A stretch of 64,000 nucleotides of DNA from Thiofilum sp. (GTDB taxonomy: Bacteria; Pseudomonadota; Gammaproteobacteria; Thiotrichales; Thiotrichaceae). The position numbers and the translations under genes are program-made. Positions 55,668-63,691 of the stretch are shown here, piece after piece (within the stretch, counting starts at the first letter, position 1; every line of letters begins with the position of its first letter). The notes under the pieces are model-generated. The model saw only the letters and a list, made by a program, of their open reading frames with translations, searched no databases and was not told the origin of the DNA. The stretch covers positions 3,286,001-3,350,000 of the forward strand of contig NZ_JADJTF010000001.1 in assembly GCF_016711335.1 (NCBI RefSeq). The letters run 5' to 3'.

Positions 55668-56497
55668 ACGCCATGTCTATTCTCAAAACCATTGCTTTTT
55701 ACTGCCTAGTAGTCATTATTGTAGTGACCTCCGTATTTCCCTTTTACTATGCCATTATTACCAGCTTAAAAACGGGTACTGCATTATTTGAAGTAAACTA
55801 CTGGATTACTAGCTTTAATTTTCAAAACTACTGGGATGTATTAAATAGCGGTGAGTTTCCGCGTAATATTTTAAACTCCGTATTCGTCTCTGCTTTAACG
55901 GTATTTTTCTCGCTATTACTCGCAGTAACCGCTTCTTATGCGCTAGCGCGGGTACGTTTTAGAGGACGTGCTTTATTGCTGATGACGATTTTAGCGGTAT
56001 CCATGTTCCCACAAATTGCGGTATTGGCGGGCTTATTTGAATTAATTCGCTATATCGGTTTATACAATACTCCGTGGGCTTTGATTCTGTCCTATACCAT
56101 TTTCACTTTACCTTTTACCGTCTGGGTACTCACTACCTTTATGCGTGATTTACCGATAGAAATTGAGGAAGCCGCGATTGTGGATGGAGCTACACCTTGG
56201 CAAATCATTACTAAGGTATTCATGCCTTTAATGTGGCCTGCTTTAGTCACCACAGGCTTATTGGCGTTTATTGGGGCATGGAATGAATTTCTATTTGCCT
56301 TAACTTTCACCGTCTCTAATAGTGAACGTACTGTACCTGTGGCTATCGGTTTATTATCAGGCGCCTCTCAATACGAAACGCCTTGGGGCATTATTATGGC
56401 GGCCTCCGTCATGGTAACCGTTCCGCTGGTTATTTTAGTGCTTATTTTCCAACGTAAAATCGTAGCTGGCCTCACCGCAGGCGGCGTAAAAGGTTAA
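55664..56497 (+). CDS. sugar ABC transporter permease, MalG/ThuG type
   Basis: Second permease subunit, 277 aa, six predicted membrane helices. EAA loop: EEAAIVDGATPWQIITKVFMP. The C-terminus (RKIVAGLTAGGVKG) is the conserved MalG-like tail. Coupled to the preceding gene by a 4-bp overlap and 11 bp from the ATPase gene. Confidence 0.94.
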   Translation: MNAMSILKTIAFYCLVVIIVVTSVFPFYYAIITSLKTGTALFEVNYWITSFNFQNYWDVLNSGEFPRNILNSVFVSALTVFFSLLLAVTASYALARVRFRGRALLLMTILAVSMFPQIAVLAGLFELIRYIGLYNTPWALILSYTIFTLPFTVWVLTTFMRDLPIEIEEAAIVDGATPWQIITKVFMPLMWPALVTTGLLAFIGAWNEFLFALTFTVSNSERTVPVAIGLLSGASQYETPWGIIMAASVMVTVPLVILVLIFQRKIVAGLTAGGVKG

Positions 56498-56508
56498 GGA
56501 GTGCACCC

Positions 56509-57513
56509 ATGGCACATATTCAACTTAAAAATGTCCGTAAATCCTTCGGTAAGATTGATGTTATCAAGGGTGTCGACTTAGAAATTCAGTCTGGCGAATT
56601 TATGGTCTTCGTCGGTCCTTCAGGTTGCGGTAAATCGACATTGCTGCGTCTGATTGCAGGGCTAGAGACTATTACTTCTGGCGATTTAGTCTTTGATGGT
56701 GAACGCGTTAATAGCCTAGCCCCTTCTAAACGCGGTATCGCTATGGTGTTCCAGTCGTATGCGCTTTATCCGCATATGAGTGTGTATGAAAATATGGCGT
56801 TCGGCATGAAGCTGGCTAAATCCGATGAGGCTGAAACCAAAACTAGGGTCGAAAAAGCCGCCAAAATGCTGCAAATCGATCATCTACTCGACCGTTTACC
56901 GAAACAACTCTCCGGTGGGCAACGTCAGCGGGTAGCGATTGGACGCGCTATTGTACGCGATCCGCGCGTATTCCTGTTTGACGAACCGCTTTCTAACTTA
57001 GACGCTGCACTACGGGTTGCCACTCGTTTGGAAATTGCTAAGCTGCATCATGATATGCATAACGTCACCATGATTTATGTAACACATGATCAGGTAGAGG
57101 CAATGACCTTAGCAGATCGCATTTGTGTGTTACGCGATGGTTTAGTGGAACAAGTCGGCTCACCGATTGAACTGTATGAGCGTCCTAATTCTATTTTCGT
57201 AGCGGGCTTTATTGGCTCTCCGAAAATGAATTTCTTAACAGGTGCTTTTGCTGAACAATATCAATGCGCTACTCTGGGCATTCGCTCTGAGCATATTGAA
57301 GTAGATAATGCTAATCCGGTTTGGCAAGGTAAAGTGGTTCACGCGGAAAACCTAGGCTCTGATAACTATCTATTTGTCGATATTGGTTCGACTGAGCCTG
57401 TAATTGTGCGCCGTATTGGGAATGATGATGTTCCAGAGGGCACACAACTAGGCTTAAGCCCGATGGCAGGTAAACTGCATCGTTTTGATACTAATGGTAA
57501 ACCTATTCGCTAA
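56509..57513 (+). CDS. sugar ABC transporter ATPase, MalK/UgpC type
   Basis: Energises the two permeases. 334 aa: ABC domain with Walker A GPSGCGKST, Q-loop VFQSYALYPHMSV, signature LSGGQRQR, Walker B VFLFDEPLS and switch His in VTHDQ, followed by a shortened OB-like regulatory domain with GIRSEHIEV. Slightly shorter than E. coli MalK (371). Confidence 0.95.
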   Translation: MAHIQLKNVRKSFGKIDVIKGVDLEIQSGEFMVFVGPSGCGKSTLLRLIAGLETITSGDLVFDGERVNSLAPSKRGIAMVFQSYALYPHMSVYENMAFGMKLAKSDEAETKTRVEKAAKMLQIDHLLDRLPKQLSGGQRQRVAIGRAIVRDPRVFLFDEPLSNLDAALRVATRLEIAKLHHDMHNVTMIYVTHDQVEAMTLADRICVLRDGLVEQVGSPIELYERPNSIFVAGFIGSPKMNFLTGAFAEQYQCATLGIRSEHIEVDNANPVWQGKVVHAENLGSDNYLFVDIGSTEPVIVRRIGNDDVPEGTQLGLSPMAGKLHRFDTNGKPIR

Positions 57514-57526
57514 TAGTATTGTTTCA

Positions 57527-57554
57527 TTTCCCCGATAAACACTTATCGGGGAAA
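57527..57554 (+). terminator. 12-bp perfect hairpin after the ATPase gene
   Basis: TTTCCCCGATAA / TTATCGGGGAAA with a 4-nt loop, between the ATPase and first glucosidase. No U-run follows, so it may be an mRNA stability or partial termination element. Confidence 0.6.
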
Positions 57555-57673
57555 ACCTAATGTCAAATACTGATAATAATTCATTTAACCTTTTACTATT
57601 TATGTACTGAGTAAAAGTCATAAAACCATACCTCCTAAACACTCTTCATTTACCTACTTAGAGATAATGCACT

Positions 57674-59356
57674 ATGCCTTCCCAATCAGAACTTAAAACA
57701 TGGTGGAAAGAAGCAGTCGTCTACCAAATTTATCCCCGTAGTTTTATGGATTCTAATGGCGACGGCATTGGCGATTTAGCAGGTATTATTCAAAAGTTAG
57801 ACTATCTCAAAAATTTAGGGATTGATGTCATTTGGCTTAGCCCACATTTTGATTCACCTAATGCTGATAATGGCTACGATATTCGGGATTATCGTAAAGT
57901 CATGGCTGAGTTTGGCACTATGGATGATTTTGATCAGCTACTGGCTCAAATGCAGCAACGTGGTATGAAACTGATTATTGATTTAGTCGTTAACCACACC
58001 AGTGATGAGCACTATTGGTTTGTAGAGAGTAAAAAGTCTAAAGATAACCCTTATCGTGATTACTATATTTGGCGTGACGGTCAGAATAATACTGTACCCA
58101 ATAACTACCCCTCCTTTTTTGGTGGTTCTGCTTGGGAAAAAGACAAAACTACTCGGCAATACTACCTACACTACTTTGCTAAAAAACAACCTGACCTTAA
58201 TTGGGATAATCCTCAAGTACGTGCTGAAGTCTATGACCTAATGCGCTTTTGGTTAGATAAGGGCGTATCCGGTTTTCGTATGGACGTTATACCTCTTATT
58301 TCCAAACAGACCGATTTACCTGATCTATCACCTGAACAATTGGCTCGCCCTGAGCTTATTTATGCCGATGGCCCGCATGTACATGAGTATTTGCAGGAAA
58401 TGAATCGAGAGGTTTTAGCGCATTACGATACCATGACGGTGGGTGAAGCACTGGGGATTACTTTTGAGCAAGCGCCTTTATTTACCGACGCCCGTAGACA
58501 AGAATTGAATATGATTTTCCATTTTGATTTAGTGCGCTTAGATCGGGAGGTATGGCGTAAATTAGACTGGACCTTGCCAGCCGTTAAAGCGATGTACGGA
58601 CGTATTGATGCCGCAGCAGGCAGTCATGGTTGGAATACCACCTTTCTGACCAATCATGATAACCCGCGCACGGTGTCGCATTTTGGCGATGATAGCCCCC
58701 CATGGCGCTCACTTTCTGCTAAAGCCTTAGCTACTATGATGTTTGCTCAACGAGGTACACCTTTTTTATATCAGGGTGATGAATTAGGTATGACCAATTA
58801 TCCTTTCCAAGGCATTGAAGATTACGACGATGTGGAGGTCAAAGGGCAATGGCAGGATTTTGTGCTCAGTGGCAAAGTGTCGGCTGAGGAGTATTTAACG
58901 CATCTGCGCCAAACCAGCCGTGATAATGCCCGCACGCCGATGCAATGGAATACTCAAGCACAGGGTGGTTTTACTACAGGTAAGCCTTGGTTAGCGGTCA
59001 ATCCTAACTACTTAGAGATTAATGCGGAGGCACAAATTCATGATCCTAGCTCGGTTTACCAACATCATCAGCGTTTGATTGCCCTACGTAAAGCTAATCC
59101 AGTACTGATTTATGGTGCTTATCACGATTTAGACCCTGAACATCATCAGGTCTATGCGTTTACGCGTACTTTAGAGGAGTATGCCTGTCTCACTTTGATT
59201 AATTTCAGTCGAGAGGCTATTACTTATCAATTGCCTGAAAGTATTAGGATTAACACCGTACTGTTAGATAATGGTGCTCAATTAGATATACCCCAGCAGA
59301 GTAGTCATTCGCTCACGCTGCAACCTTGGCAAGCTACTATTTATAGCCTGAGCTAA
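57674..59356 (+). CDS. GH13 alpha-glucosidase, probable alpha-1,6 preference
   Basis: Cytosolic glycoside hydrolase family 13 enzyme of 560 aa that would split imported alpha-glucosides. Catalytic residues: nucleophile Asp204 in GFRMDV, acid/base Glu258 in VGEAL, and Asp329 in TNHDNPR. The start (WWKEAVVYQIYPRSFMDSN) is the oligo-1,6-glucosidase/alpha-glucosidase signature. The residue after the nucleophile is Val205; in this family Val there goes with alpha-1,6 linkages (isomaltase, oligo-1,6-glucosidase, dextran glucosidase), whereas Thr or Ala goes with alpha-1,4. The prediction is from family knowledge. It is 160 bp after the ATPase, possibly read through from the operon. Confidence 0.9.
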   Translation: MPSQSELKTWWKEAVVYQIYPRSFMDSNGDGIGDLAGIIQKLDYLKNLGIDVIWLSPHFDSPNADNGYDIRDYRKVMAEFGTMDDFDQLLAQMQQRGMKLIIDLVVNHTSDEHYWFVESKKSKDNPYRDYYIWRDGQNNTVPNNYPSFFGGSAWEKDKTTRQYYLHYFAKKQPDLNWDNPQVRAEVYDLMRFWLDKGVSGFRMDVIPLISKQTDLPDLSPEQLARPELIYADGPHVHEYLQEMNREVLAHYDTMTVGEALGITFEQAPLFTDARRQELNMIFHFDLVRLDREVWRKLDWTLPAVKAMYGRIDAAAGSHGWNTTFLTNHDNPRTVSHFGDDSPPWRSLSAKALATMMFAQRGTPFLYQGDELGMTNYPFQGIEDYDDVEVKGQWQDFVLSGKVSAEEYLTHLRQTSRDNARTPMQWNTQAQGGFTTGKPWLAVNPNYLEINAEAQIHDPSSVYQHHQRLIALRKANPVLIYGAYHDLDPEHHQVYAFTRTLEEYACLTLINFSREAITYQLPESIRINTVLLDNGAQLDIPQQSSHSLTLQPWQATIYSLS

Positions 59357-59365
59357 AGATTCATT

Positions 59366-59392
59366 GGGGGGGGCAAAAACTTTTATCTGCCC
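59366..59392. terminator. possible terminator with G8 run
   Basis: A run of eight G (59366-59373) leads into a GGGCA / TGCCC stem between the convergent glucosidase and TumA-like genes. The stem is only 5 bp. Confidence 0.4.
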
Positions 59393-59460
59393 TTCGACTA
59401 TTAACTACTGCTAGTATAATCGGCAAATTTGCTAAATATTTCAGTGGGTAGCAGTTTTGA

Positions 59461-59826
59461 TTATGCTACCTGTAGGCGGGGGGCAATATGCATATCAACA
59501 TGAATATCAGCATAAGGACATGTTAGTGCGCCTTTAGTGTCGCGCTCAATCAAGCCTAACTCGACTAATGCTTGGGCATCTTCATGGACGCGTCTCACGT
59601 CCCGTTGTAAATATCGAGCCAGTTCACGTACTCCCACTGTACCCGTTACCTGCAAGGCGCTGATAATCGCCCAGCGGCGCTCACTCAGGCGGGAAAAGAA
59701 GATACTAGGTGATTCAAAATTGAGAAACTCACCTTGGTATCCTCCGCGCTGTGCTGCTTTTCCTGCTGCACGCAGTGCCGCTTTCCAATCAGGTTGCAGT
59801 GTGATCGTTAATGTGCGTTTTTCCAT
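59461..59826 (-). CDS. tumA: TumA-type antitoxin, HTH DNA-binding (HVO_A0114 family)
   Basis: 121-aa winged-helix-like regulator, antitoxin partner of the upstream TumE-type gene. Conserved core FESPSIFFSRLSERRW then GVRELARYLQRDVRRVHEDA is characteristic of the HVO_A0114/TumA group. GAGG upstream of the ATG. It overlaps the toxin gene by 19 bp (toxin first, antitoxin second), the order known for this family. It probably represses its own operon. Confidence 0.85.
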   Translation of the reverse strand: MEKRTLTITLQPDWKAALRAAGKAAQRGGYQGEFLNFESPSIFFSRLSERRWAIISALQVTGTVGVRELARYLQRDVRRVHEDAQALVELGLIERDTKGALTCPYADIHVDMHIAPRLQVA

Positions 59827-60095
59827 TTGTCGACCTCTAGCAAAAAATCTTCGATTAATGACTCTATATCTTTGAAAAGATAGGGATACTCAACATCATC
59901 CCAATGTTTGTGGTCGCCTTTGCCGCGTTCATTATCAAAACCCACCACTCGTTTGCTATCAACAATATAGACAAGGCGATATTTGTAATGGTGTGTGGTA
60001 GGTGGAACAGGTGTGGGAACGTGCCAAACCACCATCTCAATAATGTCACCATTGGGTGCAATGTCTTTGAATTGTGTAATCAGCTCTGCTTTCAT
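59808..60095 (-). CDS. tumE: TumE-type toxin (DUF6516)
   Basis: 95-aa protein of the TumE toxin family, the toxin of a type II system found on transposons and plasmids. Family blocks: IEMVVWHVPTPVPP, YKYRLVYI and VGFDNERGKGDHKH, then a helical C-terminus. The mechanism is not settled. Immediately upstream of and overlapping the TumA-type gene. Its presence in a sugar locus suggests a mobile origin for the segment. Confidence 0.85.
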   Translation of the reverse strand: MKAELITQFKDIAPNGDIIEMVVWHVPTPVPPTTHHYKYRLVYIVDSKRVVGFDNERGKGDHKHWDDVEYPYLFKDIESLIEDFLLEVDKWKNAH

Positions 60096-60311
60096 GTTGT
60101 CAATTATGCCAACATTGATATTCAGAAAACAAGTGACTTACACGGTGCTTCAGGTATATGAGCAAGATGCACACATTTCATTTTTTGGTATTTGAATTTG
60201 GTGATGCTTATCATCATTTAAAAAGCCAACGTCATGCATGACGAACACGACGAGGAGTAAACTGTAAAAATCGCGGGCTATCACCGCCTCCGTAGTCGAC
60301 CGACACACTCG
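60096..60311. other. 216-bp gap with a possible gene remnant
   Basis: Between the TumE gene and the HEPN-like gene. On the minus strand, about 60311-60235, a short open stretch reads VDYGGGDSPRFLQFTPRR and ends at a stop; it lacks a start and may be the tail of a lost gene. No promoter was identified with confidence. Confidence 0.3.
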
Positions 60312-61484
60312 TTAGATTTTTTTGATCAATTCTTTTAAATGTAATTGAAATTGGCTACCGGTAGATTCAACTGTACAAGACTTCTTCTTGTTGAATTCTT
60401 CGATAAATATTTTGCCGTACCTTTGTAATCGCATTATATCAGCAGGTTCAAGTGGAGTATCACCAAAACTTGATTTAAATGCTTTTTTGTAAAACCAATG
60501 ATTTAACTCAACAAATGAACAAAACTCGCCTGCATTTGCTGAATTAAAAATATCATCAGTAGGCATAGTGCTATATTTAATTAACAGTTCTTTATATTCT
60601 TCTTCATTAGTACATAAGGATTTATATGTCTCTGTGTGATATTTATCTTGGAGATCATAACGATAACAATTGTTAATATTAAACCTAACCCCAACATTTA
60701 AAGGATAAATTTTGTTTTTCCACCATGATGAAAAAAGAGAAGGGTATAAATCCAACTCTAGCAAAGTGTTAATGTTATTAAACTCCGATGATTCATGGTA
60801 GAATTTTTTATCATAATCTATGTTATATAGTTTGCCGTATGCAGTAACAACTTTATCTAACAACTGAGATGAAAATGTGCAAGATGTTTTATAAACATCT
60901 ACGATCTCGTTAACATCAAATTGTTCATTTTTGAACTTTACTTTATAAAACCACCGTCTTGTAACTCCTAAACACTCCCCAAATGCTGAATGTTCTAAGT
61001 CCATGAATACTAAGCTATCAAAAACCAGAATGTCATGAAAAATATCTTCTGTATTTTTTAATGATAAATCCCATGAGTATTTCCCAGGTTTATTGAAATC
61101 TCCAAAACCAAGTTTTAGTATATACTTCTTATCTGATCTGATTCGGTAGAGTCCAGTAACAATAGATTCTTCTGGTAAAATAAATTTTTGGTGAGCACTC
61201 ACATTTCTTAAATATTTTAGTATCTGAAAGTCTTTTGAATTATCTTTTTTAAATTCTTTGACTGCGGCACTCAACCATTGAGGTGAGTTCTTCAATGAAG
61301 ATTCCACAAAAAACAATAAGCTTCTTAATAAATTATTTAAATTTAGTATGAAGTGTTTTGGGTGATGATATGAAAATTCAAGCTGTAATTTATTTTCGTG
61401 AATAATCTCTATATTCTGAAGAATAGTAGAGTACTCTTCTGAAAATTTCTCAAAAAATACAGATTGTTTTTCTAACTCAAACAT
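60312..61484 (-). CDS. AT-rich hypothetical with HEPN-like motif, 390 aa
   Basis: I do not recognise a named family. The N-terminal third is helical and contains RNVSAH (Arg93-x4-His98), the R-x4-6-H motif of HEPN domains, many of which are RNases in toxin or defence systems. The rest is a mixed, Lys- and Phe-rich region with no motif I can name. The gene is much more AT-rich than its neighbours. It lies next to the TumE/TumA pair within the glucosidase locus and next to inverted repeats. The HEPN reading rests on one motif in a helical context and is uncertain. Confidence 0.6.
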   Translation of the reverse strand: MFELEKQSVFFEKFSEEYSTILQNIEIIHENKLQLEFSYHHPKHFILNLNNLLRSLLFFVESSLKNSPQWLSAAVKEFKKDNSKDFQILKYLRNVSAHQKFILPEESIVTGLYRIRSDKKYILKLGFGDFNKPGKYSWDLSLKNTEDIFHDILVFDSLVFMDLEHSAFGECLGVTRRWFYKVKFKNEQFDVNEIVDVYKTSCTFSSQLLDKVVTAYGKLYNIDYDKKFYHESSEFNNINTLLELDLYPSLFSSWWKNKIYPLNVGVRFNINNCYRYDLQDKYHTETYKSLCTNEEEYKELLIKYSTMPTDDIFNSANAGEFCSFVELNHWFYKKAFKSSFGDTPLEPADIMRLQRYGKIFIEEFNKKKSCTVESTGSQFQLHLKELIKKI

Positions 61485-61534
61485 GGGGTCGTAAATCTAA
61501 CAGTTTATTATGCGGAATCTCGGTATAACATCTT

Positions 61535-61605
61535 ATTCCAGACTCCGCCTAGTCTGGAAAAGTGGGGCTGTATTTTCTTTTTGGCGCGATTCCGTAGTCT
61601 GGAAT
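61535..61605. repeat. three copies of a 9-bp motif as inverted repeats
   Basis: TTCCAGACT at 61536-61544 faces AGTCTGGAA at 61551-61559 (6-nt loop) and again AGTCTGGAA at 61596-61604. With the last copy the match extends to 10 bp (ATTCCAGACT / AGTCTGGAAT). It may be a recombination or regulatory site upstream of the HEPN-like gene. Confidence 0.6.
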
Positions 61606-61842
61606 TGATAAATAACAACTCCATCCGGTAGCGACACTTATGGTTGGCAACTATACGACACCCACCTCAACAGCTACAACCGTTTATCCGCAAAAACACT
61701 AAAATAGCTACACACTTTTAATTTTAAGGCAGGAACTTAGCAAAAAATAGACATTGGGCACATACGATATACCAATGCATACGCACCCAAGCACTGAAGG
61801 AAAATAGGAAAAACCCAGTGAAGAACTCACTAAAAAACGTGA

Positions 61843-61877
61843 AAAGTCTGCCTAATCACAGCAACTAGGCAGACTTT
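61843..61877 (-). terminator. terminator of the second glucosidase gene
   Basis: Perfect 12-bp stem AAAGTCTGCCTA / TAGGCAGACTTT with an 11-nt loop, followed by TTTT on the minus strand, 29 bp after the gene's stop. Confidence 0.88.
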
Positions 61878-61905
61878 AAGACCACTAGATCACTAATTGC
61901 ATTTA

Positions 61906-63504
61906 TTAACTAATCACCGCCCCCTGATCATGAAAGAGCGCAAAACCATTCCCTGCTAATTGCAATTGCCCCTGCACTATCTCAGCCCCTTGCGCAATAA
62001 TCACCTCACCCACATCCTGCACCGCTACCGAACGAGCTTCAGGTGATAGATTAAACACACATACCACACTATGAGCACGGCTAAACGCTAAGACAGGCTC
62101 AGCCGTGGCAAAAAACTCCGTATCTCCGGTGCGTAGTTCAGCAAATTGACGCCGCACTTTCAGCATTTGCTTATAGAAATTTAAAACTGAATCAGGATCG
62201 TTTAATTGACCTGCAACATGATTCGCCACCTGCGGCGCTTTAATAGGCAACCAAGGCTGACCTTGGGTAAATCCTGCATTCGGTAAACTAGCATCCCAAG
62301 CCATTGGAGTACGGCAACCATCACGCCCTTTATTTTCTGGCCAGAAGCGTAAACCCTGAGGATCAGTTAACTCACTATACTCAAGAGCCGTCTCGGTTTG
62401 CCCCAGCTCCTCGCCCTGATACATGCACACCGAACCTTCGAGCGATAATAATAATGCCGCTAATTGCTTAGCCAGCGCCTGACGGTTCACGCCATAACTG
62501 GCCCAACGGGTCGCTTGACGCGGTACATCGTGATTCGAGAATGCCCAACACGGCCAACCTTTAGGCGCATCAACAAAGAACTCTTGTACACGCTCACGGA
62601 TAAACTGTGCACCAAAACCATCACCCAACATTTCAAACGAATAGCACATATGCAAACGCTTGCCCGTGGTGTATTCGCCCATCATCTTAATGGCGTGGTG
62701 TGACTCACCCATTTCCCCCACCATCGCCCGATCATCAAACTCATCGAGGAGTGCCCGTAAGCGCTCCATAAAGGCTAAGTTTTCGGGCTGATTTTTAGAG
62801 AAAATGTGATATTGCATGGAATACGGATTCCACTCTGGCTTGGCTTTTCTGCGGTAATCGGCGGGGTTATCACGCAATAATGCATCATGAAAATAGAAAT
62901 TGACCGTATCCAGACGGAAACCATCCACACCGCGCTCTAGCCAAAAGCGCATAGTCGACAACAGCCAATCCTGTACTTCAGGATTATGAAAATTCAGATC
63001 CGGCTGCTCGACCAAAAAATTATGTAAATAGTACTGATGACGGCGCGTATCCCATTGCCATGCGCCCCCACCAAATACAGATAACCAATTATTCGGCGGT
63101 GAACCATCATGCCTAGGGTCGGCCCACACATACCAATCCGCTTTAGGATTAGTGCGGTTTTGGCGGCTTTCAATAAAGAATGGGTGTTGATCACTGCTAT
63201 GCGAGATGACTTGATCAATAATGACCTTTAGACCTAACTCATGCGCTCGCGCAATCAAGACATCAAAATCGGCTAATGTGCCAAATTCGGGATGAATATC
63301 AGTGTAATTAGAGACATCGTAGCCCATATCCAGCATGGGGGACGGAAAAATAGGCGACAACCAAATCGAGTCAACCCCTAAATCAGCAATATAAGGTAAA
63401 CGTTCGGTAATCCCTTTCAGATCACCAATACCGTCATTATTACTGTCTTGATAAGAACGTGGATAAATTTGATACGTTACTCCACCGCGCCACCACTCAG
63501 TCAT
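61906..63504 (-). CDS. GH13 subfamily 23 type alpha-glucosidase, alpha-1,4 type
   Basis: 532-aa alpha-glucosidase closely resembling the Halomonas enzyme HaG. Catalytic residues: nucleophile Asp199 in GFRLDT, Glu264 in VGEMGE and Asp326 in FSNHDVPR. Thr200 after the nucleophile marks alpha-1,4-type specificity, consistent with HaG, which also transglycosylates. The start MTEWWRGGVTYQIYPRS matches HaG. It has its own promoter with the shared operator over the -35 element. Together with the Val-type enzyme at 57674 it would give two linkage specificities. Confidence 0.93.
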   Translation of the reverse strand: MTEWWRGGVTYQIYPRSYQDSNNDGIGDLKGITERLPYIADLGVDSIWLSPIFPSPMLDMGYDVSNYTDIHPEFGTLADFDVLIARAHELGLKVIIDQVISHSSDQHPFFIESRQNRTNPKADWYVWADPRHDGSPPNNWLSVFGGGAWQWDTRRHQYYLHNFLVEQPDLNFHNPEVQDWLLSTMRFWLERGVDGFRLDTVNFYFHDALLRDNPADYRRKAKPEWNPYSMQYHIFSKNQPENLAFMERLRALLDEFDDRAMVGEMGESHHAIKMMGEYTTGKRLHMCYSFEMLGDGFGAQFIRERVQEFFVDAPKGWPCWAFSNHDVPRQATRWASYGVNRQALAKQLAALLLSLEGSVCMYQGEELGQTETALEYSELTDPQGLRFWPENKGRDGCRTPMAWDASLPNAGFTQGQPWLPIKAPQVANHVAGQLNDPDSVLNFYKQMLKVRRQFAELRTGDTEFFATAEPVLAFSRAHSVVCVFNLSPEARSVAVQDVGEVIIAQGAEIVQGQLQLAGNGFALFHDQGAVIS

Positions 63505-63536
63505 AGCATACTCCCCTTAGTCAATTGGAATTGCCT

Positions 63537-63565
63537 ACTATAAAGCATTGCTTTTAATCATTCAA
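63537..63565 (-). promoter_or_regulatory. promoter of the second glucosidase gene
   Basis: Minus-strand -35 TTGAAT (63565-63560) and -10 TATAGT (63542-63537) with a 17-bp spacer, about 35 bp before the ATG. Confidence 0.65.
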
Positions 63566-63577
63566 AGCGTTTTGGAT
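63561..63577 (-). promoter_or_regulatory. LacI-family-type operator, copy 2
   Basis: The 17 bases TTCAAAGCGTTTTGGAT are identical to copy 1. Here they overlap the -35 element of the divergent-facing glucosidase promoter, consistent with repression. Confidence 0.7.
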
Positions 63578-63691
63578 AATTTTTAAATCGATTTAAAATA
63601 AATAAGCAGCTTAGCTAGACTGGCTAATTCTAATTGAGTGTTTAAAGGAAGATTGAAGGACCAACCCTCTGTTTACCTTAAAAATATTGCT

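Larger units (their letters stand above)
61485..61905. other. 421-bp intergenic region between HEPN-like and glucosidase genes
   Basis: Contains the AGTCTGGAA inverted repeats (61535-61605), a coding-like remnant (about 61613-61707, plus strand, reading TYGWQLYDTHLNSYNRL to a stop, no start codon), and the glucosidase terminator at 61843-61877. It looks like a scar zone from insertion or deletion. Confidence 0.5.

Noticed and set aside
59366..59373. G8 run as a second phase-variation tract
   Set aside because: It lies after the stop codon of the glucosidase in a convergent gap, so length changes would not alter a protein.
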